64,000 nt of DNA from Agrobacterium larrymoorei (lineage in GTDB: Bacteria > Pseudomonadota > Alphaproteobacteria > Rhizobiales > Rhizobiaceae): contig NZ_JAUTBL010000001.1 in NCBI RefSeq assembly GCF_030819275.1, positions 1,738,501 through 1,802,500 of the forward strand, given 5' to 3'. This document shows, in pieces, positions 45,739 through 54,881 of the stretch. Under the pieces are notes generated by a model that ran no database searches, was not told the DNA's origin, and saw only the letters and a list, made by a program, of their open reading frames with translations. Position 1 is the stretch's first letter. Each line of letters starts with the position of its first letter. The position numbers and the translations under genes were made by a program.

Positions 45739-46815
45739 CTAGAGATGAGTTTCGAGTAGCGGGAGAAGCTCTTTCCCCTGCCGCTCGATCTCTCTCAGAT
45801 AAGGCGTATCCGACAGTATGAACTTCGTGATGCCGAGCTCTCGGTACTTGTTGAGGGACGCAGCGACATCCGCTGCTGACCCGACCAGCCAGGTGGTCGC
45901 CGCTCCACCGCCGCCGACGCGTCCCGGCGCTGTATAAAGGTTGTCGTCCAGCACATCACCTTGTTGTTGCAGATCGTATAATCGCTGCTGGCCCACGGCG
46001 ACAGACTGCAGATGGTCGTTCCAGCGCGCGCCGCTGCCCTTTGCCATTTCGGCAACCCTGTCTTCTGCATCGCGCCAGGCTTCCGCGGTCGTGCTTCGAA
46101 CGACAGTGGTGATGCGCAGGCCAAATTCCAGTGGCGGCAAATCGCGGTCCAGCCGTTTGCTGAGGTCCTTCAGTCGCGCGATACGGTCCTTTATGGATTG
46201 CAGTGGTTCGCCCCAGAAAAGTTGAACATCCGCCTCCGTTGCCGCGACCCGTTCCGCAGCATCCGACGCACCGCCAAAGTAGAGCTTCGGATGCAGCCGA
46301 CCTTTCCTCTTGGTGATCCGGGGCTGAGCAGTCGAGTTGGAAAGCTGAAAATGCTTTCCGTGGAAAGTAACATTTTCATCGGTCCAGAGCCGTCGAACCA
46401 GCCGCATGAATTCCTTCGTGCGGGCGTAACGCTGCGCCTGATCGCCTTCACTGTCTCCATAGGCGGCAAGATCATCCCGACCCGAGACGATGTTGATGCG
46501 AAGGCGTCCACCCGATAACTCGTCAAGGGTTGCTGCCGCGGACGCAAAGTGCGCTGGCTGCCAATAGCCCGGGCGAATGGCCGCCAGCGGTTCGAAGGTT
46601 GAGGTTTGCGCTGCGAGCGCCGTGGCGACCGTAAATGTGTCGGGCCGGCCCCAACCAGTTCCGATCAGCGCGCCTTTCCAGCCGTTTTGTTCTAACGCCT
46701 TGGCATGGGAGGTCAGGGTGGCGAGGCTGTTATGATCGGCTGATGCGATGTCTCCCCGATGGCCGGCCTTTGTGTCGTTTGGAATATACCAGAGAAATTC
46801 GCTCGCGCCGCCCAT
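45739..46815 (-). CDS. SsuD-like LLM flavin monooxygenase
   Basis: A 358-residue LLM-class oxidoreductase related to alkanesulfonate monooxygenase (EFLWYIPNDTKAGHRGD, TLDELSGGRLRINIVSGRDD, KLYFGGASDAAERVAATEAD). The SsuD histidine in the RLHVIV region is replaced (LRITTVV), so it is a divergent paralogue. It is transcribed away from ssu cluster 2 and shares a 447-bp intergenic region with it. Confidence 0.83.
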   Translation of the reverse strand: MGGASEFLWYIPNDTKAGHRGDIASADHNSLATLTSHAKALEQNGWKGALIGTGWGRPDTFTVATALAAQTSTFEPLAAIRPGYWQPAHFASAAATLDELSGGRLRINIVSGRDDLAAYGDSEGDQAQRYARTKEFMRLVRRLWTDENVTFHGKHFQLSNSTAQPRITKRKGRLHPKLYFGGASDAAERVAATEADVQLFWGEPLQSIKDRIARLKDLSKRLDRDLPPLEFGLRITTVVRSTTAEAWRDAEDRVAEMAKGSGARWNDHLQSVAVGQQRLYDLQQQGDVLDDNLYTAPGRVGGGGAATTWLVGSAADVAASLNKYRELGITKFILSDTPYLREIERQGKELLPLLETHL

Positions 46816-47262
46816 GCCGTCATCCTGAATGTCATTATCTGTGAATTTCGCGAGGCGATTGCCTCACAATGAAAGCATTCCAGACGACAGGCAGAGCAAC
46901 CAAGCAGGGCAATCCAAATTGGTGACGGTCCGAGGAAAGGAATTTGCTGCGTCCGGGCCTTGGCAGTAAATTCTACCGATTTTATATGTTTTTGTGGCAT
47001 TCGCTTTGATGACGGCGTCAAGCGGTGGCGATTGCCCGCTGCCCTTGCGCCTGACCAGCCGTCAGAGCGTCGTGCGAGGGTTCATTTCAATAAATCGACG
47101 CATTGCGCTTTTCGAAAATCGATCTCCCGATAACGGCGAAACATCTCTGAGACCACTTTTCGACTGTTTTATTCCAAAGCCCGCGCGAACTTTAGAAAGG
47201 GGCACCTTTCAGAAATTGATCAAAATCATAGATTGACTCCATTCTTTTAAAGGGAGCAGACT
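46816..47262. other. Divergent intergenic region with sulfur-promoter element D
   Basis: This 447-bp region separates the divergent LLM gene and ssu cluster 2. No coding frame is supported. Near the right end the plus strand carries TAGAAAGGGGCACCTTTC (47193-47210), 18 bp, then TAGATT (47229-47234), matching the layout of the stronger elements. The core is also a 6-bp inverted repeat GAAAGG-GGCA-CCTTTC. The promoter of the leftward LLM gene was not identified. Confidence 0.45.
47193..47234 (+). promoter_or_regulatory. Sulfur-promoter element copy D (moderate)
   Basis: TAGAAAGGGGCACCTTTC plus 18 bp plus TAGATT, 29 bp before the ssuA start codon of cluster 2. It shares TAGAAAG, the C(T)TTC end, the spacing and the exact -10 box with copies B and C, but not the ATAGAAA extension. 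Confidence 0.5.
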
Positions 47263-48228
47263 ATGAAGGTTGTTTTGGGGTTGGCGCTTGGTCTTTTGGC
47301 ATCCGTGACGACCTTTGGTCAGGCGCTGGCGGCCGAGCTTTCCGAGATACGCATCGATTGGGCGACATATAATCCTGTCAGTCTGGTGCTGAAGAATGAC
47401 GGTCTGTTGGAGAAGGAATTCAGCAAGGACGGCATCAAGGTGACCTGGGTGCAGTCCGCGGGCTCCAACAAGGCGCTGGAGTTCCTCAATGCGTCATCGC
47501 TGGATTTCGGCTCGACCGCAGGCGCTGCCGCTCTCATCGGGCGCGTCAACGGTAATCCCATCAAATCCGTCTATGTTTATTCTCGCCCTGAATGGACGGC
47601 GCTTGTGACCCGGAAAGACACCGGCATCGCCAAGGTGGCGGATCTGAAGGGTAAATCCATTGCTGTGACGCGCGGAACGGATCCGCATATTTTTCTGGTC
47701 CGCGCTTTGGCTGATGCCGGTCTTTCCGAGAAGGATGTCAAACTTGTGCTTTTGCAGCACGCGGATGGCAAGCTGGCGTTGCAGCGTGGGGATGTCGATG
47801 CCTGGGCTGGTCTCGATCCGATTATGGCCTCGGCTGAGGCGGAGAACGGCGATGTCCTGTTTTATCGCAAGCCGGAGAACAACAGTTGGGGTGTTTTGAA
47901 TGTTCGTGAAGCGTTTGCGAAGGAACATCCCGAAATCGTTTCCCGCGTGATCGCTGCCTATGAGGTCGCGCGTAAGAAAGCCATTGCCGAGCCCGGTGTT
48001 CTGGAGGCTGCGCTGGTGACTGCAACGAAACTGCCGGATAGCGTCATCGCAAAGCAGCTTGAGCGTACCGATCTTAGCCACTCCAGGATCGGTGACGAGC
48101 AACGGGAGACGATCGAGGCGGCAGGCATCGCCCTGCAACAGGCGGGCGTGATCAAGACGGACGTTGATGTAAAAAAAGTGGCAAGCGACTTGATCGATCC
48201 GGCCTATGGTAGCGCGCTCGGCCAGTAG
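47263..48228 (+). CDS. ssuA: Aliphatic sulfonate ABC binding protein
   Basis: A 321-residue SsuA-family periplasmic protein with a signal peptide ending AQALAAE-like (QALAAE) and the family core (IRIDWATYNPVSLVLKNDG, LEFLNASSLDFGSTAGAAAL, LALQRGDVDAWAGLDPIMAS). The start has a strong AAAGGGAG ribosome site. It is the first gene of ssu cluster 2, 11 bp before the permease gene. Confidence 0.88.
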   Translation: MKVVLGLALGLLASVTTFGQALAAELSEIRIDWATYNPVSLVLKNDGLLEKEFSKDGIKVTWVQSAGSNKALEFLNASSLDFGSTAGAAALIGRVNGNPIKSVYVYSRPEWTALVTRKDTGIAKVADLKGKSIAVTRGTDPHIFLVRALADAGLSEKDVKLVLLQHADGKLALQRGDVDAWAGLDPIMASAEAENGDVLFYRKPENNSWGVLNVREAFAKEHPEIVSRVIAAYEVARKKAIAEPGVLEAALVTATKLPDSVIAKQLERTDLSHSRIGDEQRETIEAAGIALQQAGVIKTDVDVKKVASDLIDPAYGSALGQ

Positions 48229-48239
48229 GGAGCTGTTTC

Positions 48240-49076
48240 ATGGCGTTGGCCGATTTGTGGCGGGCGGATAGTCAGAAGAAAGAAGCCGGGACGCGTGCGA
48301 TACGCATCCCGGTTCTCGACAATCCAGTCCTTGGCCTGATATTTCCGTGCATTCTTCTCCTCCTGTGGGAGGTGCTGGTGCGTTCCGGACTTATTGAGGG
48401 ACGGTTGATGCCGCCGCCGTCGCGCATTTTCCAGACCATTACCGAACTTGCATCTTCGGGCGAACTGGCAGGCCACATCGGCATTACGCTCTGGCGTGTC
48501 GCGGTCGGCTTTCTGGCGGGGGCAGCCTTAGGCACAGTCATCGGTGCGATCACCGGATATTCGCAGCGTCTGAGCCACCTGCTCGACCCCACGCTGCAAG
48601 CACTGCGCGCCATTCCATCCATTGCCTGGGTCCCGCTGTTCATCCTGTGGTTTGGGATCTTCGAAGCATCCAAGGTCGCGCTGATTGCCGTCGGTGTCTT
48701 CTTTCCCGTCTATCTCGGCGTTTACGGCGCCGTTCGTGGTGTCGATCGCAAGGTGGTGGAAGTCGGTCGAATATTTCGTCTGTCTGATTTCCCACTTGTG
48801 CGGCGTATTCTTCTGCCTTCCGTCTTGCCGGACTATGTGCTGGCACTTCGGGCCGGTCTCGGGCTTGGCTGGATGTTCGTGGTGGCTGCGGAGTTCATGG
48901 GTGCTTCAAACGGGCTTGGCTATCTTCTCGTGGATGGGCAGCAACTGGGCAAGCCCGACCAGATTCTGGCTGCGATCCTCATTTTCGCGGTCTTCGGCAA
49001 GTTGACGGACACGCTGCTGATTGTCGGTAGCGCGCCTTTTGTTCGGTGGCATGATCACCACGGCCGGAAGAGATAA
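48240..49076 (+). CDS. ssuC: Sulfonate ABC transporter permease
   Basis: A 278-residue SsuC-type permease: first helix near LGLIFPCILLLLWEVL, family block MPPPSRIFQTITELASSGEL, EAA-like loop VEVGRIFRLSDFPLVRRILL. GGAG precedes the start. It forms the channel of ssu cluster 2 and ends 1 bp before the ATPase start. Confidence 0.9.
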   Translation: MALADLWRADSQKKEAGTRAIRIPVLDNPVLGLIFPCILLLLWEVLVRSGLIEGRLMPPPSRIFQTITELASSGELAGHIGITLWRVAVGFLAGAALGTVIGAITGYSQRLSHLLDPTLQALRAIPSIAWVPLFILWFGIFEASKVALIAVGVFFPVYLGVYGAVRGVDRKVVEVGRIFRLSDFPLVRRILLPSVLPDYVLALRAGLGLGWMFVVAAEFMGASNGLGYLLVDGQQLGKPDQILAAILIFAVFGKLTDTLLIVGSAPFVRWHDHHGRKR

Positions 49077-49077
49077 G

Positions 49078-49845
49078 ATGCTGATCATAGATGCACTATC
49101 GAAGACCTATCCCAATGGCACGCAAGCGATCAGCGGCTTCAGTCTTGAGATCAAACCGGGAGAAGTGGTCGCCATCATTGGTGGCTCTGGATGTGGCAAA
49201 AGCACGCTGCTGCGGCTTGTGTCGGGTCTTGAGAGCGCGACGCGCGGCCGCATCATCCTCCAGGATAAGACGCTTACCGAACCCGATGAACGGGTAAATC
49301 TTGTTTTCCAGGAACCAAGGCTCTTTCCGTGGTTGAGTGTTGCGGACAATATCGGCTTCGGGCTGACGCACCTCTCTCGCGAAGATCGTCACCTTCGTGT
49401 TTTGCAGGCGTTGGACCGTATGGGTCTGTCAACCTATGGAGACCGGTGGGTGCGCGAGCTTTCTGGCGGTCAGGCACAGCGCGTCTCGCTGGCTCGGGCG
49501 CTGGTGGTCGAGCCTGCGGTTCTGTTGCTGGACGAACCGTTTTCAGCGCTTGATGCGATGACGAGGACAGCGCTGCAAGATCATCTCTCCGATCTATGGC
49601 TGGAACAGCGAACGACCATGCTGCTTGTCACGCATGATATCGAAGAGGCCGTGGTGCTGGCCGACAGGATCGTCGTGATGCAGCCATCGCCCGGACGAAT
49701 ATTCGAAACGGTGAATGTCGATCTCCCGCGCAAACGGGATCGAAACTCCACCGCCGTCACCACGCTGAAACGCCAGCTGTCGGAGCTGCTGGAGCGTTCC
49801 TTAAGTGCGGGTGCACGTCATGACAGGCCAGCGGATGCTGCTTGA
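49078..49845 (+). CDS. ssuB: Sulfonate ABC transporter ATPase
   Basis: A 255-residue SsuB-type ATPase: Walker A GGSGCGKST, Q-loop FQEPRLFPW, signature LSGGQAQRVSLARAL, Walker B LLLDEPFSALD, switch His in LVTHDIEEAVVL. ATG 49078 follows GGAAGAG; the longer frame from 49021 lies inside the permease gene and was rejected. Confidence 0.9.
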   Translation: MLIIDALSKTYPNGTQAISGFSLEIKPGEVVAIIGGSGCGKSTLLRLVSGLESATRGRIILQDKTLTEPDERVNLVFQEPRLFPWLSVADNIGFGLTHLSREDRHLRVLQALDRMGLSTYGDRWVRELSGGQAQRVSLARALVVEPAVLLLDEPFSALDAMTRTALQDHLSDLWLEQRTTMLLVTHDIEEAVVLADRIVVMQPSPGRIFETVNVDLPRKRDRNSTAVTTLKRQLSELLERSLSAGARHDRPADAA

Positions 49846-50023
49846 GTGCAACTCAAACAGTCCGCACCTCAGAGCGCTGTTTGGCCCGTTTCCAAGCGAC
49901 ACGCGGGAAAGCGAAGAGCTTTGTCAGAAATGGGTCAAAAATAGAATAGTGATCTTGTAGAGAATGTTGACCCGAGCGTCTTAGCTGGCGAAACTATACG
50001 TCTCAGTAGAAGGAGAACGTGAA

Positions 50024-50215
50024 ATGTCTATCGGTTTCAATCTGTTTTCGCTCGATACATTCAGGATATTTCGAGTAAACGACCGTAAGGCGGAATTCGA
50101 TCCTTTTGAAACGCCGCTGCCTCCTATCGAAAGCCTCGATCAAAGTAACGATCGGGATCGTGAGCAAGAAGCCGAAATTGCCTTCTGGGGTCTTGCCTGC
50201 TACCCCGTTATTTAG
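50024..50215 (+). CDS. 63-residue small hypothetical protein
   Basis: ATG 50024 follows GAAGGAG, a near-perfect ribosome site. The peptide begins MSIGFNLFSLDTFRIFRVND and ends in a hydrophobic segment (EIAFWGLACYPVI). The centre is rich in Asp and Glu (ESLDQSNDRDREQEAE). No family is recognised. It lies 179 bp after ssu cluster 2 and 92 bp before the FAD-dependent gene on the same strand, so it may be part of the sulfur regulon. A weak AAATAGAA motif at about 49939-49946 resembles the promoter element. Confidence 0.6.
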   Translation: MSIGFNLFSLDTFRIFRVNDRKAEFDPFETPLPPIESLDQSNDRDREQEAEIAFWGLACYPVI

Positions 50216-50307
50216 GCAATGATCCGTCTTCAGCATTTGCGGTATCACCGGTTTTTGCGTCCGAAAATGCGTCGACAAAGAGAGTGCGAGCGACGGAGGT
50301 AACCCGT

Positions 50308-51792
50308 GTGTACCCCAATTGTTTCGGGAAAGACGTAAAAACCATGAGGTCTTTTTCTCCAGCATCGTCTGGTCATGTGAACGTGGCAATTGTTGGCGGT
50401 GGCTTTACGGGTGCTGCCGTGGCGGTGCATCTTGTGGGGGGCAAAGACATTCCCGCCGATGCATCCGTCGTAATCGTTGAGCCGCGATCTGAATTGGGGC
50501 GCGGTCTGGCCTATAGCGCGATCGATCCAGCGCACAGGGTCAATGTCCCTGCGGCGCGAATGACCCTATTTCCCGATATACCAGATGATTTCGAGAATTA
50601 TCTGGGAGGTCTGCCCTCCCATAACGATGATGAGCTGATCGCTCACGATGGTTCCCCCTATCCCCGGCGGTCCGTCTTCGGTGATTATGTTTCGGCACGT
50701 ATTCAACCGTTTCTGAAGAGCGGGCGTATCGGACACTGGCGGACAAAAGTGGTGTCGATATCGCAAAGAGCAGGCCGTTACGAAATGATCGGGGCCGATG
50801 GAAACGTGCTGCTGGCCGACATTGTCGTGCTGGCCGTCAGCCATCCGCCACCTTCTTTGCCGCGGGTGCTTCGGCCTTTCGAGAAAGATCCGAAATTGAT
50901 TGGGGATTTCACGGTGGCTGACGCGGCAAACGCGATCGATCCGGCGGATCGTGTTCTCATCGTTGGAAATGGGCTGACCGCTGCCGATGTCGTTGCCTCT
51001 CTCAAAAGACGTCGGCATACAGGCCACATCACCGCTGTTTCTCGCAGAGGGCTGAGATCGCGTGGCCACGGGCCAGCGGGGCAGGAGCCTTTCGGCGATT
51101 TCCTGGCGGAGCCACTCCAGTCAGCCAGCGCGCTGCTTCATGCCGTTCGCCAACGTCTACAGGAGGCGGAGGATCTGGGTATGACCTGGCACAGCGTTGT
51201 CGACGCGCTCAGAGGGCAGGGGCAGGACATCTGGAAAAACCTGCCGGTTGCCGCGCGCAGACGCATTGCCCGACACCTGCGGCCGTTCTGGGATGTCCAT
51301 CGCTTTCGGATCGCACCGCAGGTCGAAGCCACTGTGGAGGAGGCGATCGCAACCGGTCAGATGGATGTGCGTGCCGCCTCGCTTTCTTCCGTTACGAAAA
51401 GCGCCGCAGGCTACCGGGTTATGCTGCGGCCTCAACGCAGCAGAAATATTGAAGCGCTCGATGTCGATGCTATCGTCGTCACCACAGGCCCGGCCCATGG
51501 CGGCATTCTTCAAAGTCAGACAATGCTTCAGCAACTCGAAGACGCCGGCGTCTTGCAGGCTTGCCCGACCGGACTCGGTATCCTGGTCGATGCTCAATCT
51601 CATCCAGTATCGACTTCAGGCGAGAGCACGAGCTCGCTCTTCATTGCCGGTCCCCTCGCGCGCGGGACGTTTGGAGAGTTGATGGGGCTGCCCCAGGTGA
51701 CGGAACATGCGATCTTCGTCGCGAGCGGTGTGGGTGATCTGATTCAAGAGGACGAAATCTCGCCTCGTGCAGATTACGTGGCCGCAGGCTGA
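50308..51792 (+). CDS. FAD/NAD(P)-binding oxidoreductase (NAD_binding_9 type)
   Basis: A 494-residue flavoprotein with an N-terminal FAD-binding Rossmann motif (VNVAIVGGGFTGAAVAVHLV) and a second dinucleotide motif near the middle (RVLIVGNGLTAADVVASLKR). It belongs to the large family whose members often accompany sulfonate monooxygenases. Substrate unknown. GTG 50308 was preferred because GGAGGT lies exactly 7 nt upstream; ATG 50344 is the next candidate. It ends 122 bp before the SsuD gene. Confidence 0.78.
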   Translation: MYPNCFGKDVKTMRSFSPASSGHVNVAIVGGGFTGAAVAVHLVGGKDIPADASVVIVEPRSELGRGLAYSAIDPAHRVNVPAARMTLFPDIPDDFENYLGGLPSHNDDELIAHDGSPYPRRSVFGDYVSARIQPFLKSGRIGHWRTKVVSISQRAGRYEMIGADGNVLLADIVVLAVSHPPPSLPRVLRPFEKDPKLIGDFTVADAANAIDPADRVLIVGNGLTAADVVASLKRRRHTGHITAVSRRGLRSRGHGPAGQEPFGDFLAEPLQSASALLHAVRQRLQEAEDLGMTWHSVVDALRGQGQDIWKNLPVAARRRIARHLRPFWDVHRFRIAPQVEATVEEAIATGQMDVRAASLSSVTKSAAGYRVMLRPQRSRNIEALDVDAIVVTTGPAHGGILQSQTMLQQLEDAGVLQACPTGLGILVDAQSHPVSTSGESTSSLFIAGPLARGTFGELMGLPQVTEHAIFVASGVGDLIQEDEISPRADYVAAG

Positions 51793-51914
51793 TGATCGGC
51801 GCTTTAAGAGAGATTTGTTCCGCTGTTGGTGCCCGTGTTGGAACGGGATTTCTTATCAATTTGGCAGACTTTTATAAGATCGGCATCTACTCGATACGCC
51901 CATAGGATATGATT

Positions 51915-53120
51915 ATGACAGTTGATAAGCCTCTCGATTTTCTCTGGTTTATTCCAAGCTCCGGAGATGGGGCCTATCTCGGCTCCGATGAGCTGAGCAG
52001 GCCTTCCGACCCCGGTTATTTTCGTGAGATCGCCAAGGCTGCGGATCGTATCGGCTATTCCGGTGTGTTGATCCCGACGGGTGTGGCCTGTGAGGAGTCT
52101 TTCATTCTGGCTGCCGATCTTGCGGCGCATACCGAGAGATTGAAGTTTCTTGTGGCGATCCGGCCCGGCGTCGCGTCTCCCGCCTATTACGCACGGCTGG
52201 CCTCCACGCTCGACCGCGTTTCGAATGGCCGCCTGCTTCTCAACATCGTTGTGGGCGGGAGCGCTCAGGAACTTGCGGGCGATGGGATATTCCTGCCCCA
52301 TGACGAGCGGTACGATCACGCGGATGAGTTCTTCCAGGTCTTCAACTCGCTGATAGCCACCGGCCACGCTCATCTCGATGGGCGCTATATCAAGGCCATC
52401 GATGCGCGCCTTGGTCTGCCGCCGGTTCAGCAACCCCATCCGCCTATCTATTTCGGCGGCTCCTCGGATGCCGCGATCGATTTTTCCGCAGGGATCACCG
52501 ACAAGTACCTGACCTGGGGCGAGCCGCCGCAGCAGGTCGCGGAAAAGATCGCCAAGGTACGGAAAGCCGCCGAGGCGCATGGGAAGAAGGTCACCTTCGG
52601 TATTCGGTTGCACTTCATCGTACGGGAGACGGATGAGGAGGCTTGGGCTGCGGCCGACAGGCTGATCTCCAAACTGTCAGACAAGACGATTGCCGCGGCG
52701 CAGGAGGTCTTCGCCAAGAATTCGGACTCGGTCGGTCAGGCCCGCATGGTCGCTCTTCATCAGGGACGGCGTGACAGGCTTGAGGTTTCTCCGAATCTCT
52801 GGGCCGGTATAGGTCTCGTCCGCTCGGGTGCCGGCACGGCGCTCGTCGGTTCACCGCAGACGGTCGCGGCGCGGCTGCGCGAGTATCAGGCCATCGGCAT
52901 CGACACCGTCATCGCCTCGGGTTACCCACATCTGGAAGAAGCTTATCGCGTCTCCGAGCTGCTTTTCCCCGAAATCGGCCTTCCCGGCCCAAGAGGACAG
53001 ATCCGTTCTTCCTTCGGAGAGCATCAGGTTTTCGGCGGCGGCGGGCATGGTGGCAATGTGAAGACGGCTTCCGCTTCTGCGCCTGAGCATCCGAAGGTGG
53101 CGGCCGCGTCACAGGGCTGA
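51915..53120 (+). CDS. ssuD: Alkanesulfonate monooxygenase SsuD (canonical)
   Basis: A 401-residue FMNH2-dependent alkanesulfonate monooxygenase. It carries the residues associated with SsuD catalysis: Cys in TGVACEES, Arg and His in [16 protein letters not shown], Arg in [13 protein letters not shown] and His in [18 protein letters not shown]. It releases sulfite from alkanesulfonates. ATG 51915 follows AGGA at 7 nt; ATG 51909 is too close to its ribosome site. A Gly-rich C-terminal extension follows the family domain. Confidence 0.93.
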   Translation: MTVDKPLDFLWFIPSSGDGAYLGSDELSRPSDPGYFREIAKAADRIGYSGVLIPTGVACEESFILAADLAAHTERLKFLVAIRPGVASPAYYARLASTLDRVSNGRLLLNIVVGGSAQELAGDGIFLPHDERYDHADEFFQVFNSLIATGHAHLDGRYIKAIDARLGLPPVQQPHPPIYFGGSSDAAIDFSAGITDKYLTWGEPPQQVAEKIAKVRKAAEAHGKKVTFGIRLHFIVRETDEEAWAAADRLISKLSDKTIAAAQEVFAKNSDSVGQARMVALHQGRRDRLEVSPNLWAGIGLVRSGAGTALVGSPQTVAARLREYQAIGIDTVIASGYPHLEEAYRVSELLFPEIGLPGPRGQIRSSFGEHQVFGGGGHGGNVKTASASAPEHPKVAAASQG

Positions 53121-53196
53121 CACCTGAAATCGTACAACACCAAACGCCCCGTCGCACATCCTCCGAGACAGCGGAGTCCGCACTCATGGATATCAC

Positions 53197-53793
53197 ATGT
53201 GTACGACCTTGATTGTTCCTGGACTGAATGGCTCACCTCCCGGTCACTGGCAGGACCATTGGCTTCGGGATGATCCTACCGCGAAGCTGGTCGATCAGGA
53301 TGATTGGCAGTGCCCGGTGCTGGAAGACTGGCTGACGCGGTTTGAGACCGCGTTGGCCGGTGTGGAGGAAGCTTATGTGGTGGCACACAGTCTCGGCTGC
53401 CTGCTTATCGCGAACATGGCCAGCCGGCCGCTGGCGACCAGGATCAAGGCAGCTCTTCTCGTTGCACCGGCCTCGCTGGAGAAGGTAGAGGCGCTGCATC
53501 CATGCATCGTCCGCTTTGGCAGTTTTCCCCCGGCTTCGACGCTTCCCTTTCCGAGCCTCGTTGTCGGCAGCACGACCGACCCTTACATGGATGCGGAGGA
53601 GGTGGCAGGGACTGCTGTGCTCTGGGGCAGCGAACTCGTCAATCTGGGTGCCGTCGGCCATCTCAATATCGCCAGCGGTTTCGGGCGATGGCCGCAAGGC
53701 TACGCGCTTTTCGAGCGTCTCATCAGGCCCACGTCCTTTGCGCTGGATCATTCCGAACGCCTCGTCTCGACAAAGACCGAGCAGGTAGCGTGA
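53197..53793 (+). CDS. RBBP9/YdeN-family alpha/beta hydrolase
   Basis: A 198-residue small serine hydrolase of the RBBP9/YdeN family: oxyanion region LIVPGLNGSPPGHWQDHW, nucleophile elbow AHSLGC (Ser65), acid in STTDPYMD and His in VGHLNIASG. It follows the SsuD gene by 76 bp and probably shares its transcript. Its role in sulfur use is unclear; a (thio)ester hydrolysis step is possible. No strong ribosome site was found. Confidence 0.82.
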   Translation: MCTTLIVPGLNGSPPGHWQDHWLRDDPTAKLVDQDDWQCPVLEDWLTRFETALAGVEEAYVVAHSLGCLLIANMASRPLATRIKAALLVAPASLEKVEALHPCIVRFGSFPPASTLPFPSLVVGSTTDPYMDAEEVAGTAVLWGSELVNLGAVGHLNIASGFGRWPQGYALFERLIRPTSFALDHSERLVSTKTEQVA

Positions 53794-54007
53794 AACCTGT
53801 CATCACCTCACGACCTTTGTGTGTTGATTCCGCGAAGCGCTTCACAATGTCTGTCGGGTGAGCCTCTCAGGATGACCTCGTTTCGCTCAAAATTTTTCCC
53901 GTTGGTGCGCAATAGAGCAATTCAGCCTGCCGCTGATTTATTCCACACGATCAATTCTGCTGTGTCGGCTTACGATTTTTTGAAACGTTTTTTCTCCAAG
54001 GCGTGAA

Positions 54008-54050
54008 GAAAAAGCGGTTCCTTTCTCCCAAAACGAATTAAATCTACTAA
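54008..54050 (+). promoter_or_regulatory. Sulfur-promoter element copy E (weak)
   Basis: GAAAAAGCGGTTCCTTTC, 19 bp, TACTAA, 34 bp before the metQ-like start. It keeps the A-rich start, the CTTTC end and the spacing, but has a poorer -10 match. The rest of 53794-54083 holds no supported gene. Confidence 0.35.
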
Positions 54051-54083
54051 TTTTCTATACAAATAAATTTTGAAGGGGCTTCC

Positions 54084-54881
54084 ATGAAATTAACTGCTTT
54101 TCTTCTCGGCTTGATGCTTGCATTCACCGGGTCCGCCTTTGCCGAAACTGTAAAGATCGGAGTCGTTCCCGGCGTTTACGGTGACTCTGTAGCCGCACTT
54201 GTGCCGGAGGCTAAGGCTGCTGGCATCGATCTTCAGGTCATTGAGTTCAGCGACTGGACGACGCCTAATGAGGCGCTTCAAGCGGGGGATCTGGATCTGA
54301 ACTACTTTCAGCACATCCCCTTTCTGACGAATGCTATAAAACAAAAGGGGTATGACATAACGCCTATCGGCGTCGGTACGCTGGCAAATATCGGAATCTA
54401 CTCACTTAAACACAAGGATTTCGCCAGCGTTCCTGAGGGGGCGACGGTCGCGATTGCCAATGACCCGGTCAATCAGGGGCGCGGACTGCTGCTTCTCCAG
54501 AAGGGTGGGCTGATCAAGCTGAAAGACGGCGTCGGCTTTCTCGGCACGCTTGATGATATCGTCGAAAACCCGAAGAATGTCACGTTCAAGGAAGTTGAGG
54601 GTCCTCAGCTTGCGCGCATCACGGCCGACGTAGATCTGGCGCTTGGATATCCTCACTTCATCATTGCCGCCAAGACATTCGATCCCGGCTCTGCGCTGAT
54701 CTTTTCCGGTGTCGACGATAAGCAGTTCGCCATTATTTTTGCTGCAAACAAAGCCAAGGCGGACAACCCAGCCCTGAAGAAGGTGGTGGAATTGTACCAG
54801 AACTCCAAGGCCGTCCGAGAGGCGATCGATAACGGCTTCGCTCATAATCCTAAGCTTTATACGATCGCGTGGGAAAAATGA
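54084..54881 (+). CDS. metQ: MetQ/NlpA-family binding protein without lipobox
   Basis: A 265-residue methionine-type binding protein (VKIGVVPGVYGDSVAALVPE, LDLNYFQHIPFLTNAIKQKG, VAIANDPVNQGRGLLLLQKG). MetQ is usually a lipoprotein, but here the signal peptide ends TGSAFAE with no cysteine, so it is a free periplasmic protein. It is first in a five-gene run with an ATPase, a permease and two SfnB-type flavoproteins, so the substrate may be a methionine-related sulfur compound. Confidence 0.88.
   Translation: MKLTAFLLGLMLAFTGSAFAETVKIGVVPGVYGDSVAALVPEAKAAGIDLQVIEFSDWTTPNEALQAGDLDLNYFQHIPFLTNAIKQKGYDITPIGVGTLANIGIYSLKHKDFASVPEGATVAIANDPVNQGRGLLLLQKGGLIKLKDGVGFLGTLDDIVENPKNVTFKEVEGPQLARITADVDLALGYPHFIIAAKTFDPGSALIFSGVDDKQFAIIFAANKAKADNPALKKVVELYQNSKAVREAIDNGFAHNPKLYTIAWEK

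Noticed and set aside
53821-54006. 61-codon plus-strand frame before metQ
   Set aside because: Non-ATG start, no ribosome site and not protein-like; the region more likely holds the metQ promoter.
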